The notes under the pieces are model-generated. The model saw only the letters and a list, made by a program, of their open reading frames with translations. It did not search any database and was not told the DNA's origin. From Ophiura sarsii (Eukaryota > Echinodermata > Ophiuroidea > Amphilepidida > Ophiuridae): a DNA stretch of 64,000 bases. Shown here piece by piece: positions 62,401-64,000 of the stretch. The position numbers and the translations under genes are program-made. Position 1 is the first letter of the stretch; each line of letters begins with the position of its first letter. The stretch covers positions 60,367,950 to 60,431,949 of the forward strand of contig CM069442.1 in the NCBI GenBank assembly GCA_035610835.1, read 5' to 3'.

Positions 62401-64000
62401 TCGAGAATAAGGAGTAGTATTTACCTCTGCATGTTTTTCCGTCATCATTTATACTGTATCCAGTTTGACACTGGCAGTAATAGCCGGTGGCTGTATCCTT
62501 ACAATTATATTCACACTGATTGGATATGAGATCTGCACATTCATCTATGTCTGTGGGGAAGAAGAATAGCGAGGGGATAAAGCAATGGGGATAAGTGACC
62601 TGATGGTATCTGTTGATGAGATGGTTTTGAATGCTTGGAATAATGGGTATTTGATCTGAAACCTGACCGTCTATGTTTAAGAGATGGTTTTGTTTGTTTA
62701 AATCAGTGGTTCTCAACCTTTTTGCCCCATGACCCTTTTGACATTCTTGGTCAGTACCGTGACCCCCAAAACTTTGAAGAAAAAAACCCACCAGCCGGAT
62801 ATCATAAATGAAACTGCTTATTTTGGATGCGAGCGTAGCGAGTAGGAAATTTTGCATATTTGAATGTTTCTTTTGGGTTTTTCTAAGCTTTTTTAAAGCG
62901 AAATGTGACACGGTTCCCCCAAAATATATATTTATGAGCCCTTCATGACCCCCTAGAAAACCCCAAACGACCCCCAGGTTGAGAACCCCTGGTTTAAATT
63001 ATGCATTGGGGGTTTAGCAACCTGATGAATGAGATGGTTTCAATTCTTTTCATATGAAGCAAAGGGGACCTGTCATCTGGTGGTATCTGGTAATGGGATT
63101 ATCATTTGATTGTTATTGAATAAACAATGCCAACCAGTGACCTACTGGTTTCTGTTAACCCTAAAGGTTCATTCACACTAGGCAATGTTTGCCGTACGAT
63201 GCCATGCGGTAGCCTTACTTCCGCTGCAGTGTGCGACATTTCATCGCAGGTCATGCTGGGTCAACACATGCAATGGCAGCCAGCGCCGTGTGGCAAAATA
63301 GGAGACCGTCAAGATTGACACAATGCGTCACAGCCTGCCGCAATGTCAGTTGAATACTATTTAACTCCATTGCGATAACACACAATGATCACATTTTATT
63401 ATTATCCCTTGTGTGATTGCAATTTGCTGGTGTAAATACCCACACAATCACAGTATGAATCCCATCTCACCATACCTTTGGCATTGATCACTAGAATAAG
63501 TTTGGATGTCACTACACATATAGTCACTGTAATAATGCTATGGACAAAATCCATGAGCTTGATTTGATGTTGTTCCCAGGGCTGCGTCCAAATGCATGAT
63601 ACGAGCTATCAAATATGTGCGCATGTGTGTGATGACCAATTACGACACCCAATCATTTTAGATGCTTGCAGTACACAAAGCGAGGTTACTTACACACGCA
63701 TTGGTAGAATTGTGTGTCTAGCATTATGACGCTGACTATAGTATCAAGTAGAGAGAAGAGAAAGTGAAGGAAAACAAGGACAAGGAGTAGAGAAAGTATA
63801 GGAGTATGTTCAAAAATAAAATAAAACAAAGGAATAAGAAATGTTCCTCACTGATGGAGAATAAAAAATAACAAAACTTACTACAGCGTTCCTCGTCGGA
63901 CCCATCATCACAATCGTTATACTTATTACACACTTGTAGATGTGAGATGCATTGTCCGCTTTGACATTGAAACTTGTCAGGTGGACAGGTTGGTGGTACA
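20140..64000 (-). CDS. LRP2: LRP2 (megalin)-like endocytic receptor, C-terminal part, 33 exons
   Basis: Thirty-three exons, each bounded by AG/GT on the minus strand and phase-compatible with its neighbours, encode ~1,567 residues. The protein continues beyond the right edge. Domain order: LDLR-A (end of a cluster), two EGF-Ca, YWTD beta-propeller, EGF, eleven LDLR-A, EGF, EGF-Ca, YWTD propeller, two EGF, transmembrane helix, ~160-residue tail. LDLR-A repeats show the Cys framework and the calcium cage C-D-x-x-x-D-C-x-D-x-S-D-E. Family knowledge: megalin is an apical endocytic receptor, with NPxY recruiting Dab2/ARH-type adaptors. LRP1 also has an eleven-repeat cluster, but it has six EGF modules before the membrane and two NPxY motifs; here there are two EGF modules and one FQNPVY, and the C-terminus TKEDM resembles the VKEDSEV end of vertebrate megalin. 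A candidate poly(A) signal on the minus strand (AATAAATAAA) lies at 19557-19566, about 580 bases past the stop. Confidence 0.93.
20434..21093 (-). other. LRP2-like intron w32-w33
   Basis: Holds a 15-bp perfect inverted repeat, GACAGTGACGTAACT at 20859-20873 with its complement at 20983-20997. Probably a short MITE. Confidence 0.5.
21094..21196 (-). CDS. LRP2: LRP2-like exon w32: cytoplasmic tail
   Basis: 103 bp, enters in phase 2, leaves in phase 0. [20 protein letters not shown], then [14 protein letters not shown]; proline-containing, otherwise without a recognised motif. Confidence 0.85.
21197..23762 (-). other. LRP2-like intron w31-w32
   Basis: AT-rich, no gene. A ~45-bp sequence at 23055-23100 (AATCAATGCATGTGCGTTGA...) recurs, diverged, at about 56620-56665, and its first bases recur inverted at about 23150, so it is probably a small interspersed element. 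Confidence 0.5.
23763..23867 (-). CDS. LRP2: LRP2-like exon w31: cytoplasmic tail, symmetric cassette
   Basis: 105 bp, phase 2-2, acceptor CGCTAG, donor AG|GTGAGT. Encodes [20 protein letters not shown], then [14 protein letters not shown]: a low-complexity Asn/Gly/Gln/Ser stretch. It fits between exons w30 and w32 in frame, and exon w30 could also be joined directly to w32 in frame. Confidence 0.78.
23895..24130. repeat. Degenerate CATGTGATA minisatellite
   Basis: Many short units of the type CATGTGATAACCATGTGATA with drifting length (about 10-20 bp). It starts some 28 bases upstream (minus-strand sense) of the acceptor of exon w31. Confidence 0.7.
24731..25224. mobile_element. Interspersed element with terminal inverted repeats and histone-type stem-loop
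   Basis: ATAAGTTAAAAGTTTAAC...GGTTCGCC (24779-24805) is matched by its reverse complement at about 25180-25207. The whole is bracketed by direct copies of CTCTTTTATGATNTTG (24731-24746 and 25209-25224). Short GACTGCCCCTTG-type repeats are inside. It lies in the intron before exon w30. Confidence 0.55.
24987..25002 (-). ncRNA. Sequence identical to the histone mRNA 3' stem-loop
   Basis: On the minus strand GGCTCTTTTCAGAGCC, flanked 5' by GAAC and 3' by ACCA. It has a six-base-pair stem and UUUC loop, matching the SLBP-binding consensus of replication-dependent histone mRNAs, flanks included. No histone coding sequence precedes it. Function here is unknown. Confidence 0.6.
25249..25348 (-). 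CDS. LRP2: LRP2-like exon w30: transmembrane helix
   Basis: 100 bp, enters in phase 1, leaves in phase 2. [20 protein letters not shown], then LMFYY and the stop-transfer IRRRSKY. The ~23-residue hydrophobic run followed by three Arg fixes a type I orientation. Confidence 0.92.
25349..26752 (-). other. LRP2-like intron w29-w30
   Basis: AT-rich. A sequence around 26600-26640 (AAGGTCGGGCAGGCCAGTAG) resembles diverged stretches near 14700-14760 and 53600-53640, suggesting an interspersed repeat family. No gene. Confidence 0.4.
26753..26826 (-). CDS. LRP2: LRP2-like exon w29: last EGF, second half, and stalk
   Basis: 74 bp, enters in phase 2, leaves in phase 1. [12 protein letters not shown] ends the [15 protein letters not shown] is a short Gly/Ser stalk before the membrane. 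Confidence 0.87.
26827..28808 (-). other. LRP2-like intron w28-w29
   Basis: Contains the MITE at 27619-28090. Otherwise AT-rich with no recognised feature. Confidence 0.5.
27619..28090. mobile_element. MITE, TIR AACTCCTCACAAAAAGTATC
   Basis: The arms pair over about 200 bp: ends AACTCCTCACAAAAAGTATC/complement, then TAATTAACGGCCC and GGACCTACAACC-type stretches inside. The first 15 bases resemble the TIR of the element at 54088-54824, so the two families are probably related. Confidence 0.8.
28809..28865 (-). CDS. LRP2: LRP2-like exon w28: last EGF, first half (57-bp microexon)
   Basis: 57 bp, phase 2-2. [18 protein letters not shown]: the first four Cys of the final EGF. A small exon, supported by phase continuity with both neighbours and by the module it completes. 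Confidence 0.87.
28866..30126 (-). other. LRP2-like intron w27-w28
   Basis: Holds an inverted-repeat element at about 29365-29725 with ends CCAAGTTTGTTTCCAG and, inverted, CTGGAAACAAACATGTTTG. Otherwise nothing recognised. Confidence 0.5.
30127..30202 (-). CDS. LRP2: LRP2-like exon w27: linker
   Basis: 76 bp, enters in phase 1, leaves in phase 0+2 (GT to be completed by T). [20 protein letters not shown], then NGNC. A short proline-rich spacer with two Cys before the last EGF. Confidence 0.88.
30632..30778 (-). CDS. LRP2: LRP2-like exon w26: membrane-proximal EGF 1
   Basis: 147 bp, phase 1-1. [16 protein letters not shown], then [20 protein letters not shown] and C. This is the EGF that packs against the propeller (NPC...CSHLCL signature). 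Confidence 0.92.
31065..34833. mobile_element. 3.8-kb foldback element made of tandem repeats
   Basis: The two halves are inverted copies. Outer arms (31065 to about 32200, about 33700 to 34833) match closely, for example TTAAGAGTGAATTTTTTCTA at the left end and TAGAAAAAATTCACTCTTAA at the right. Inside each arm, units of ~157-195 bp repeat, each with AAATCCAAAATGGCNGCC (left) or GGCNGCCATTTTGGATTT (right). No transposase seen. The layout resembles foldback elements such as Drosophila FB and sea-urchin TU. It lies in the intron between exons w25 and w26. Confidence 0.85.
35292..35486 (-). CDS. LRP2: LRP2-like exon w25: end of propeller 2
   Basis: 195 bp, phase 1-1. [20 protein letters not shown], then [17 protein letters not shown]: the last YWTD-like strand and the closing segment before the membrane-proximal EGF. 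Confidence 0.92.
35919..36547. repeat. 25 head-to-tail copies of a 25-bp unit
   Basis: The unit holds GCAGGTAAGTTTGTTGAGG. First and last GCAGGTAAGT start at 35921 and 36521, exactly 24 x 25 bp apart, so no indels. The only substitution noticed is at 36137. It lies in the intron between exons w24 and w25. Long reading frames across it are an artefact of the repeat. Confidence 0.97.
36637..36857 (-). CDS. LRP2: LRP2-like exon w24: propeller 2 blades
   Basis: 221 bp, enters in phase 2, leaves in phase 1. [20 protein letters not shown], then [20 protein letters not shown] and a final LLSQ. Donor is GTATGT. Confidence 0.93.
36858..37289 (-). other. LRP2-like intron segment, nothing recognised
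   Basis: AT-rich, no repeat or conserved pattern seen. Confidence 0.4.
37290..38010 (-). pseudogene. Decayed tandem copies of exon w23
   Basis: 37940-38003 aligns with functional exon w23 (shared CTGTCTTAGCGANAGATAT and ATGAGNATNTTAACATANCG). 37428-37455 aligns with the 5'-splice end of the same exon (ACCCTCTTGGATTA). A LINE sits exactly between these two parts. A further, more damaged copy is at about 37310-37405 (ACTCAC..., GCACTGGATTTATTAAAAT, TATCTCTCTTGGCA). None keeps an open frame. Confidence 0.7.
37456..37950 (-). mobile_element. 5'-truncated LINE (L2/CR1-type RT C-terminus)
   Basis: The minus strand encodes [40 protein letters not shown] and [13 protein letters not shown], the conserved C-terminal tail of CR1/L2-group reverse transcriptases. 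The 3' end is a (TTA)n run at 37460-37480, followed inward by GCGCATTATAAATGCGCC-type sequence. It is inserted into a relic copy of LRP2-like exon w23. Confidence 0.85.
38025..38198 (-). CDS. LRP2: LRP2-like exon w23: propeller 2 blade (YWTD)
   Basis: 174 bp, phase 2-2. [20 protein letters not shown], then [18 protein letters not shown] and [12 protein letters not shown]. Decayed copies of this exon lie just downstream at 37290-38010 (see findings). Confidence 0.93.
40494..40677. mobile_element. Palindromic MITE, copy 1
   Basis: TACACCCTTAGAAAAAGGGT at the left and the reverse complement (TACACTCTTGGAAAAAGGGT) at the right, with GGGTTCTTGGCTGTCCCGT inside both arms. 184 bp, nested in the Helitron-like element; ends TA, as for Tc1/mariner insertion. 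Confidence 0.8.
40690..40930. mobile_element. hAT-like MITE, TIR CAGTGGTGGCAC
   Basis: CAGTGGTGGCACG at the left, GTGTCGCCACTG at the right; 241 bp with internal G/C-rich tracts. Ends resemble the element at 45330-45529. No clear 8-bp duplication. Confidence 0.5.
41482..41737. mobile_element. Palindromic MITE, copy 2
   Basis: 256 bp, same family as 40494-40677 (TACACTATTAGAAAAAGGGT left; AAGAGTGTA right; shared GGCTGTCCCGTATATGGAAC). Includes an extra internal AAAATGGTTCTTTTTGGAAC hairpin. Confidence 0.8.
42849..42932 (-). pseudogene. Decayed partial copy of exon w22
   Basis: About 80 bases align with functional exon 43427-43562 (shared CAATATCTTG/TAATATCTTG, TCAAATTATCTGAT and GCAGT landmarks, roughly 85% identical by eye). 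The donor is destroyed and the rest of the exon is missing, replaced by CTAACCC-rich sequence. Confidence 0.75.
42933..43426. other. GC-rich intron patch with hairpins
   Basis: 42962-43330 is GC-rich. It contains GAGGTTGAGC (42979-42988) with its complement at 43006-43015, and CCCACTGCG (43141-43149) with CGCAGTGGG (43163-43171). TGGCGCAGTGGG resembles a pol III box A, but no box B was found. Probably an interspersed repeat. Confidence 0.45.
43427..43562 (-). CDS. LRP2: LRP2-like exon w22: propeller 2 blade (YWVD)
   Basis: 136 bp, enters in phase 1, leaves in phase 2. [20 protein letters not shown], then [13 protein letters not shown] decayed partial copy of this exon lies at 42849-42932 (see findings). 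Confidence 0.92.
44277..44405 (-). CDS. LRP2: LRP2-like exon w21: propeller 2, blade 1
   Basis: 129 bp, phase 1-1. [20 protein letters not shown], then [10 protein letters not shown]: the opening strand of a class B propeller (LLFT-type start) whose YWVD follows in the next exon. Confidence 0.92.
44896..45021 (-). CDS. LRP2: LRP2-like exon w20: EGF-Ca
   Basis: 126 bp, phase 1-1. [20 protein letters not shown], then [19 protein letters not shown]: calcium-binding EGF before the second propeller. Confidence 0.93.
45022..45647 (-). other. LRP2-like intron w19-w20
   Basis: Carries the hAT-like MITE at 45330-45529. Otherwise AT-rich. Confidence 0.5.
45330..45529. mobile_element. hAT-like MITE, TIR CAGTGACGGCAC
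   Basis: CAGTGACGGCAC left, GTGCCACCACTG right (200 bp). Flanks CTCTAACT and GTCTTACT agree at six of eight positions, suggesting a decayed 8-bp target duplication. Its right half resembles 9045-9200 (ATTAGACAT..., GGGGTGGG...), another copy of the family. Confidence 0.6.
45648..45770 (-). CDS. LRP2: LRP2-like exon w19: EGF
   Basis: 123 bp, phase 1-1. [20 protein letters not shown], then [21 protein letters not shown] module directly after the LDLR-A cluster. Confidence 0.92.
46188..46310 (-). CDS. LRP2: LRP2-like exon w18: LDLR-A 11 of 11
   Basis: 123 bp, phase 1-1. [20 protein letters not shown], then [15 protein letters not shown]. Asn replaces the first Asp after the fourth Cys and TDE replaces SDE, so calcium affinity may differ from that of the other ten repeats. 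Confidence 0.92.
46681..46770. repeat. Perfect 23-bp inverted repeat (hairpin)
   Basis: CTATTCTTTCAAAACCTCGT (from 46681) and its complement ending at 46770 pair over 23 bases with a 44-base loop. A third copy of the core (TTTCAAAACCTCGTGTTG) is at about 46527. It lies in the intron just downstream of exon w17. Confidence 0.8.
46865..46990 (-). CDS. LRP2: LRP2-like exon w17: LDLR-A 10 of 11
   Basis: 126 bp, phase 1-1. [20 protein letters not shown], then [19 protein letters not shown]; intact cage with a longer spacing before the last Cys. Confidence 0.92.
46991..47663 (-). other. LRP2-like intron w16-w17
   Basis: AT-rich, nothing recognised. Confidence 0.4.
47664..47801 (-). CDS. LRP2: LRP2-like exon w16: LDLR-A 9 of 11
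   Basis: 138 bp, phase 1-1. [20 protein letters not shown], then [17 protein letters not shown], preceded by a short TRIPGGLY linker. Confidence 0.93.
47802..48805 (-). other. LRP2-like intron w15-w16
   Basis: AT-rich apart from a SINE-like stretch at 48590-48780. Confidence 0.4.
48590..48780 (+). mobile_element. tRNA-derived SINE-like sequence
   Basis: GATCCGGGTTCGATCCCCAA contains a perfect pol III box B (GGTTCGATCCC). CTTGGCCCCTGCCACTCAGG precedes it. No convincing box A was seen, so assignment is tentative. Confidence 0.4.
48806..48919 (-). CDS. LRP2: LRP2-like exon w15: LDLR-A 8 of 11
   Basis: 114 bp, phase 1-1. [19 protein letters not shown], then [15 protein letters not shown]. It is a short repeat in which Leu-His replaces the usual aromatic pair in the first loop. 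A SINE-like sequence ends shortly beyond its donor. Confidence 0.92.
48920..49503 (-). other. LRP2-like intron w14-w15
   Basis: AT-rich with loosely repeated TTGACAAGTTRATTTTCATG at about 49034 and 49134 and similar phrases; no known element. Confidence 0.4.
49504..49623 (-). CDS. LRP2: LRP2-like exon w14: LDLR-A 7 of 11
   Basis: 120 bp, phase 1-1. [20 protein letters not shown], then [19 protein letters not shown] in place of SDE. Confidence 0.92.
49624..50383 (-). other. LRP2-like intron w13-w14
   Basis: AT-rich, A-rich low complexity at 49840-49875; nothing else recognised. Confidence 0.4.
50384..50500 (-). CDS. LRP2: LRP2-like exon w13: LDLR-A 6 of 11
   Basis: 117 bp, phase 1-1. [20 protein letters not shown], then [15 protein letters not shown]; canonical repeat. 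Confidence 0.93.
50862..51285. mobile_element. MITE with 9-bp target duplication
   Basis: TIR CAAAGAAGATTTCTTGATG left and its complement (allowing an A insertion) right. Flanked on both sides by ATCTAATTA (50853-50861 and 51286-51294). Internal smaller inverted repeat AGGGTCTTTA...TAAAGACCCT. The 9-bp duplication is typical of Mutator-like elements. Confidence 0.75.
51424..51549 (-). CDS. LRP2: LRP2-like exon w12: LDLR-A 5 of 11
   Basis: 126 bp, phase 1-1. [20 protein letters not shown], then [16 protein letters not shown]; complete calcium cage. Confidence 0.92.
51550..52839 (-). other. LRP2-like intron w11-w12
   Basis: AT-rich, nothing recognised apart from short imperfect repeats of ATTCAGTCACTTTTGAG/CAATCAGTTCACAAAACCT type. 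Confidence 0.4.
52840..52962 (-). CDS. LRP2: LRP2-like exon w11: LDLR-A 4 of 11
   Basis: 123 bp, phase 1-1. [20 protein letters not shown], then [17 protein letters not shown]. Intact repeat with the aromatic W/Y pattern often seen near the ligand-contact site. Confidence 0.93.
53090..53400 (-). mobile_element. LINE 3' fragment (RT C-terminus)
   Basis: The minus strand encodes [20 protein letters not shown] and then [15 protein letters not shown], the same conserved CR1/L2-type tail as at 37456-37950 but a different, diverged copy. A (TAA)n run at 53096-53130 marks the 3' end. Confidence 0.8.
54088..54824. mobile_element. Tc1/mariner-like MITE
   Basis: Ends AACTGCTCACAAAAAGTTAG and complement, flanked by TA on both sides (54086-54087, 54825-54826). 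The arms pair over ~230 bp (for example CAAATCAAATGTGCCAAAAT against its complement). 737 bp, no transposase. Confidence 0.8.
54888..55010 (-). CDS. LRP2: LRP2-like exon w10: LDLR-A 3 of 11
   Basis: 123 bp, phase 1-1. [20 protein letters not shown], then [17 protein letters not shown]; calcium-cage acids present. Confidence 0.92.
55080..55345 (+). mobile_element. tRNA-derived SINE, copy A
   Basis: GGGATTAAAATCATGTC start, box A-like TAGTTTAGTGGTTGAG, perfect box B GGTTCGATTCC (55162-55172), then CCCACTAGGACCAC and an unrelated tail with AAAAGTTAGGGTTAGAAAT, ending in (AT)n. Confidence 0.75.
55450..55720 (+). mobile_element. tRNA-derived SINE, copy B
   Basis: Same head, body and tail as copy A, about 370 bp downstream (GGGATTAAAATCATGTC, GTTCGATTCCCACTAGGACC, AAAAGTTAGGGTTAGAAAT). 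It ends in (AT)n only ~16 bases beyond the donor of exon w9. Confidence 0.75.
55737..55853 (-). CDS. LRP2: LRP2-like exon w9: LDLR-A 2 of 11
   Basis: 117 bp, phase 1-1. [20 protein letters not shown], then [15 protein letters not shown]. Thr replaces the usual Ser of the SDE motif. Confidence 0.92.
56189..56434 (-). CDS. LRP2: LRP2-like exon w8: EGF + LDLR-A 1 of 11
   Basis: 246 bp, phase 1-1. [20 protein letters not shown], then [16 protein letters not shown] (EGF), followed in the same exon by [16 protein letters not shown] and [17 protein letters not shown], the first repeat of the eleven-repeat cluster. The acceptor is preceded by a T-rich tract. Confidence 0.93.
56435..57272 (-). other. 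LRP2-like intron w7-w8
   Basis: AT-rich; contains a second copy (about 56620-56665) of the short repeat at 23055-23100. Nothing else recognised. Confidence 0.4.
57273..57499 (-). CDS. LRP2: LRP2-like exon w7: last propeller blades
   Basis: 227 bp, enters in phase 2, leaves in phase 1. [20 protein letters not shown], then [19 protein letters not shown] and [13 protein letters not shown], a typical end of the propeller before the EGF that packs against it. Confidence 0.93.
57500..58189 (-). other. LRP2-like intron w6-w7
   Basis: Contains a C tract of about 21 at 57729-57749. Otherwise nothing recognised. Confidence 0.4.
58190..58363 (-). CDS. LRP2: LRP2-like exon w6: propeller blades
   Basis: 174 bp, phase 2-2. 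[20 protein letters not shown] and later [13 protein letters not shown]: two YWTD-type strands with [10 protein letters not shown] between them. Confidence 0.93.
58364..59944 (-). other. LRP2-like intron w5-w6
   Basis: Holds an imperfect inverted repeat with TGACCGACCG motifs at about 58527-58858 (TTGATTGCCCTC left; GAGGGCATGTATGGCC right), degenerate AGAATCYNNGATTCT repeats at 59350-59510, and the tRNA-like element at 59759-59860. Confidence 0.45.
59759..59860 (+). mobile_element. Short tRNA-like element
   Basis: GGCCCCAGGCTATAGTGGTA (box A-like) and GGGGTTTGAGCCCC (box B-like GGTTTGAGCCC) between complementary GGCCCC/GGGGCC ends. The outer CGATGGAA/TTCCATCG also pair. The anticodon and T arms do not have normal lengths, so it is more likely a SINE remnant than a working tRNA gene. 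Confidence 0.5.
59945..60073 (-). CDS. LRP2: LRP2-like exon w5: propeller blade
   Basis: 129 bp, phase 2-2. [20 protein letters not shown] followed by [11 protein letters not shown]: a canonical YWTD blade. Confidence 0.93.
60285..60640 (+). mobile_element. Penelope-like retroelement fragment (C-terminal region)
   Basis: The + strand reads [40 protein letters not shown], then [20 protein letters not shown]. These match the conserved region at the C-terminal end of GIY-YIG-carrying Penelope-like elements (NH-x-I-x-W, REAI-x-I, MNRDEG). Truncated at the 5' side and antisense to the receptor gene. It ends in a hairpin TTTATCATCTGG/CCAGATGATAAA. Confidence 0.65.
60855..61119 (-). CDS. LRP2: LRP2-like exon w4: propeller blades 1-2
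   Basis: 265 bp, enters in phase 1 and leaves in phase 2. Encodes [31 protein letters not shown] (a YWTD variant) and [10 protein letters not shown], the typical beginning of an LDLR class B propeller. Confidence 0.92.
61120..61924 (-). other. LRP2-like intron w3-w4
   Basis: A probable LINE 3' tail on the + strand at about 61420-61512 (CACGAGATGCTTCTGAATAAA followed by (TAA)n). Otherwise nothing recognised. Confidence 0.45.
61925..62056 (-). CDS. LRP2: LRP2-like exon w3: EGF-Ca
   Basis: 132 bp, phase 1-1. [16 protein letters not shown], then [20 protein letters not shown]: second calcium-binding EGF before the propeller. Donor is GTATGT. Confidence 0.93.
62425..62550 (-). CDS. LRP2: LRP2-like exon w2: EGF-Ca
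   Basis: 126 bp, phase 1-1. Starts [16 protein letters not shown]; contains the [18 protein letters not shown] pattern of calcium-binding EGF modules preceding a YWTD propeller. Confidence 0.93.
62704..62991. mobile_element. Non-autonomous hAT element with perfect 8-bp TSD
   Basis: CAGTGGTTCTCAACCTTTTT left; AGGTTGAGAACCCCTG right; identical GTTTAAAT on both sides (62696-62703 and 62992-62999). TIR sequence and 8-bp duplication are typical of hAT elements. 288 bp, intronic. Confidence 0.9.
62992..63881 (-). other. LRP2-like intron w1-w2, right part
   Basis: AT-rich with purine-rich AGAGAAAG-type sequence at 63745-63800. No gene or clear repeat. Confidence 0.4.
63882..64000 (-). CDS. LRP2: LRP2-like exon w1: LDLR-A repeat (runs off window)
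   Basis: Donor TGTA|GTAAGT. Encodes [20 protein letters not shown], then [15 protein letters not shown]: a complete LDLR-A repeat with an intact calcium cage. It is followed directly by EGF-Ca exons, so it should be the last repeat of the preceding cluster (cluster III in megalin). Confidence 0.9.

Noticed and set aside
20140..64000. Identification as LRP1
   Set aside because: LRP1 has six EGF modules before the membrane, a furin site and two NPxY motifs; here there are two EGF modules, no RxxR cleavage site seen and one NPxY, with a megalin-like C-terminus.

Overview
The window is animal nuclear DNA. Coding sequence is split into short exons with GT/AG boundaries, introns of 0.3-5 kb, AT-rich non-coding DNA and many small inverted-repeat transposons. 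The domain make-up (megalin-type receptor, ankyrin repeats) together with the repeat types (foldback element, Helitron, L2/CR1-type LINE tails, Penelope-like fragment, tRNA-derived SINEs) suggests an invertebrate deuterostome, such as an echinoderm, hemichordate or cephalochordate. The species cannot be read from the sequence.

Two genes converge. On the + strand (7430-13231) eight exons encode the last 240 residues of an ankyrin-repeat protein. Its first exon was not found, and the 7.4 kb to its left holds only repeats: a GC-rich inverted repeat with a minisatellite (1640-2352) and a 66-bp minisatellite (about 5580-7190). On the - strand, from the right edge down to 20140, 33 exons encode the C-terminal ~1,567 residues of a giant LDL-receptor-family protein. 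The order is: LDLR-A, two EGF-Ca, YWTD propeller, EGF, eleven LDLR-A, EGF, EGF-Ca, YWTD propeller, two EGF, transmembrane helix, cytoplasmic tail with one FxNPxY. The eleven-repeat cluster, only two membrane-proximal EGF modules and a tail ending in TKEDM (compare VKEDSEV at the end of vertebrate megalin) point to LRP2/megalin rather than LRP1. All reading phases close across the 33 exons. The 6.9 kb between the two stop codons (13232-20139) holds UTRs and repeats but no recognisable gene.

Megalin is an endocytic receptor. The LDLR-A clusters bind ligand through calcium cages, the propeller/EGF units release it at low pH, and the tail NPxY recruits adaptors. The LDLR-A and EGF exons are symmetric phase 1-1 modules.

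The introns of the receptor gene carry most of the unusual material: a 3.8 kb foldback element (31065-34833), 25 near-identical 25-bp units each holding a perfect 5' splice-site consensus on the antisense strand (35919-36547), decayed tandem copies of two YWTD exons (37290-38010 and 42849-42932), a probable 4 kb non-autonomous Helitron (38398-42396), and an interspersed repeat containing an exact histone-mRNA 3' stem-loop (24987-25002). I see no prokaryotic or viral gene system here. The most unusual items are the histone-type stem-loop, the exon relics and the splice-donor array.
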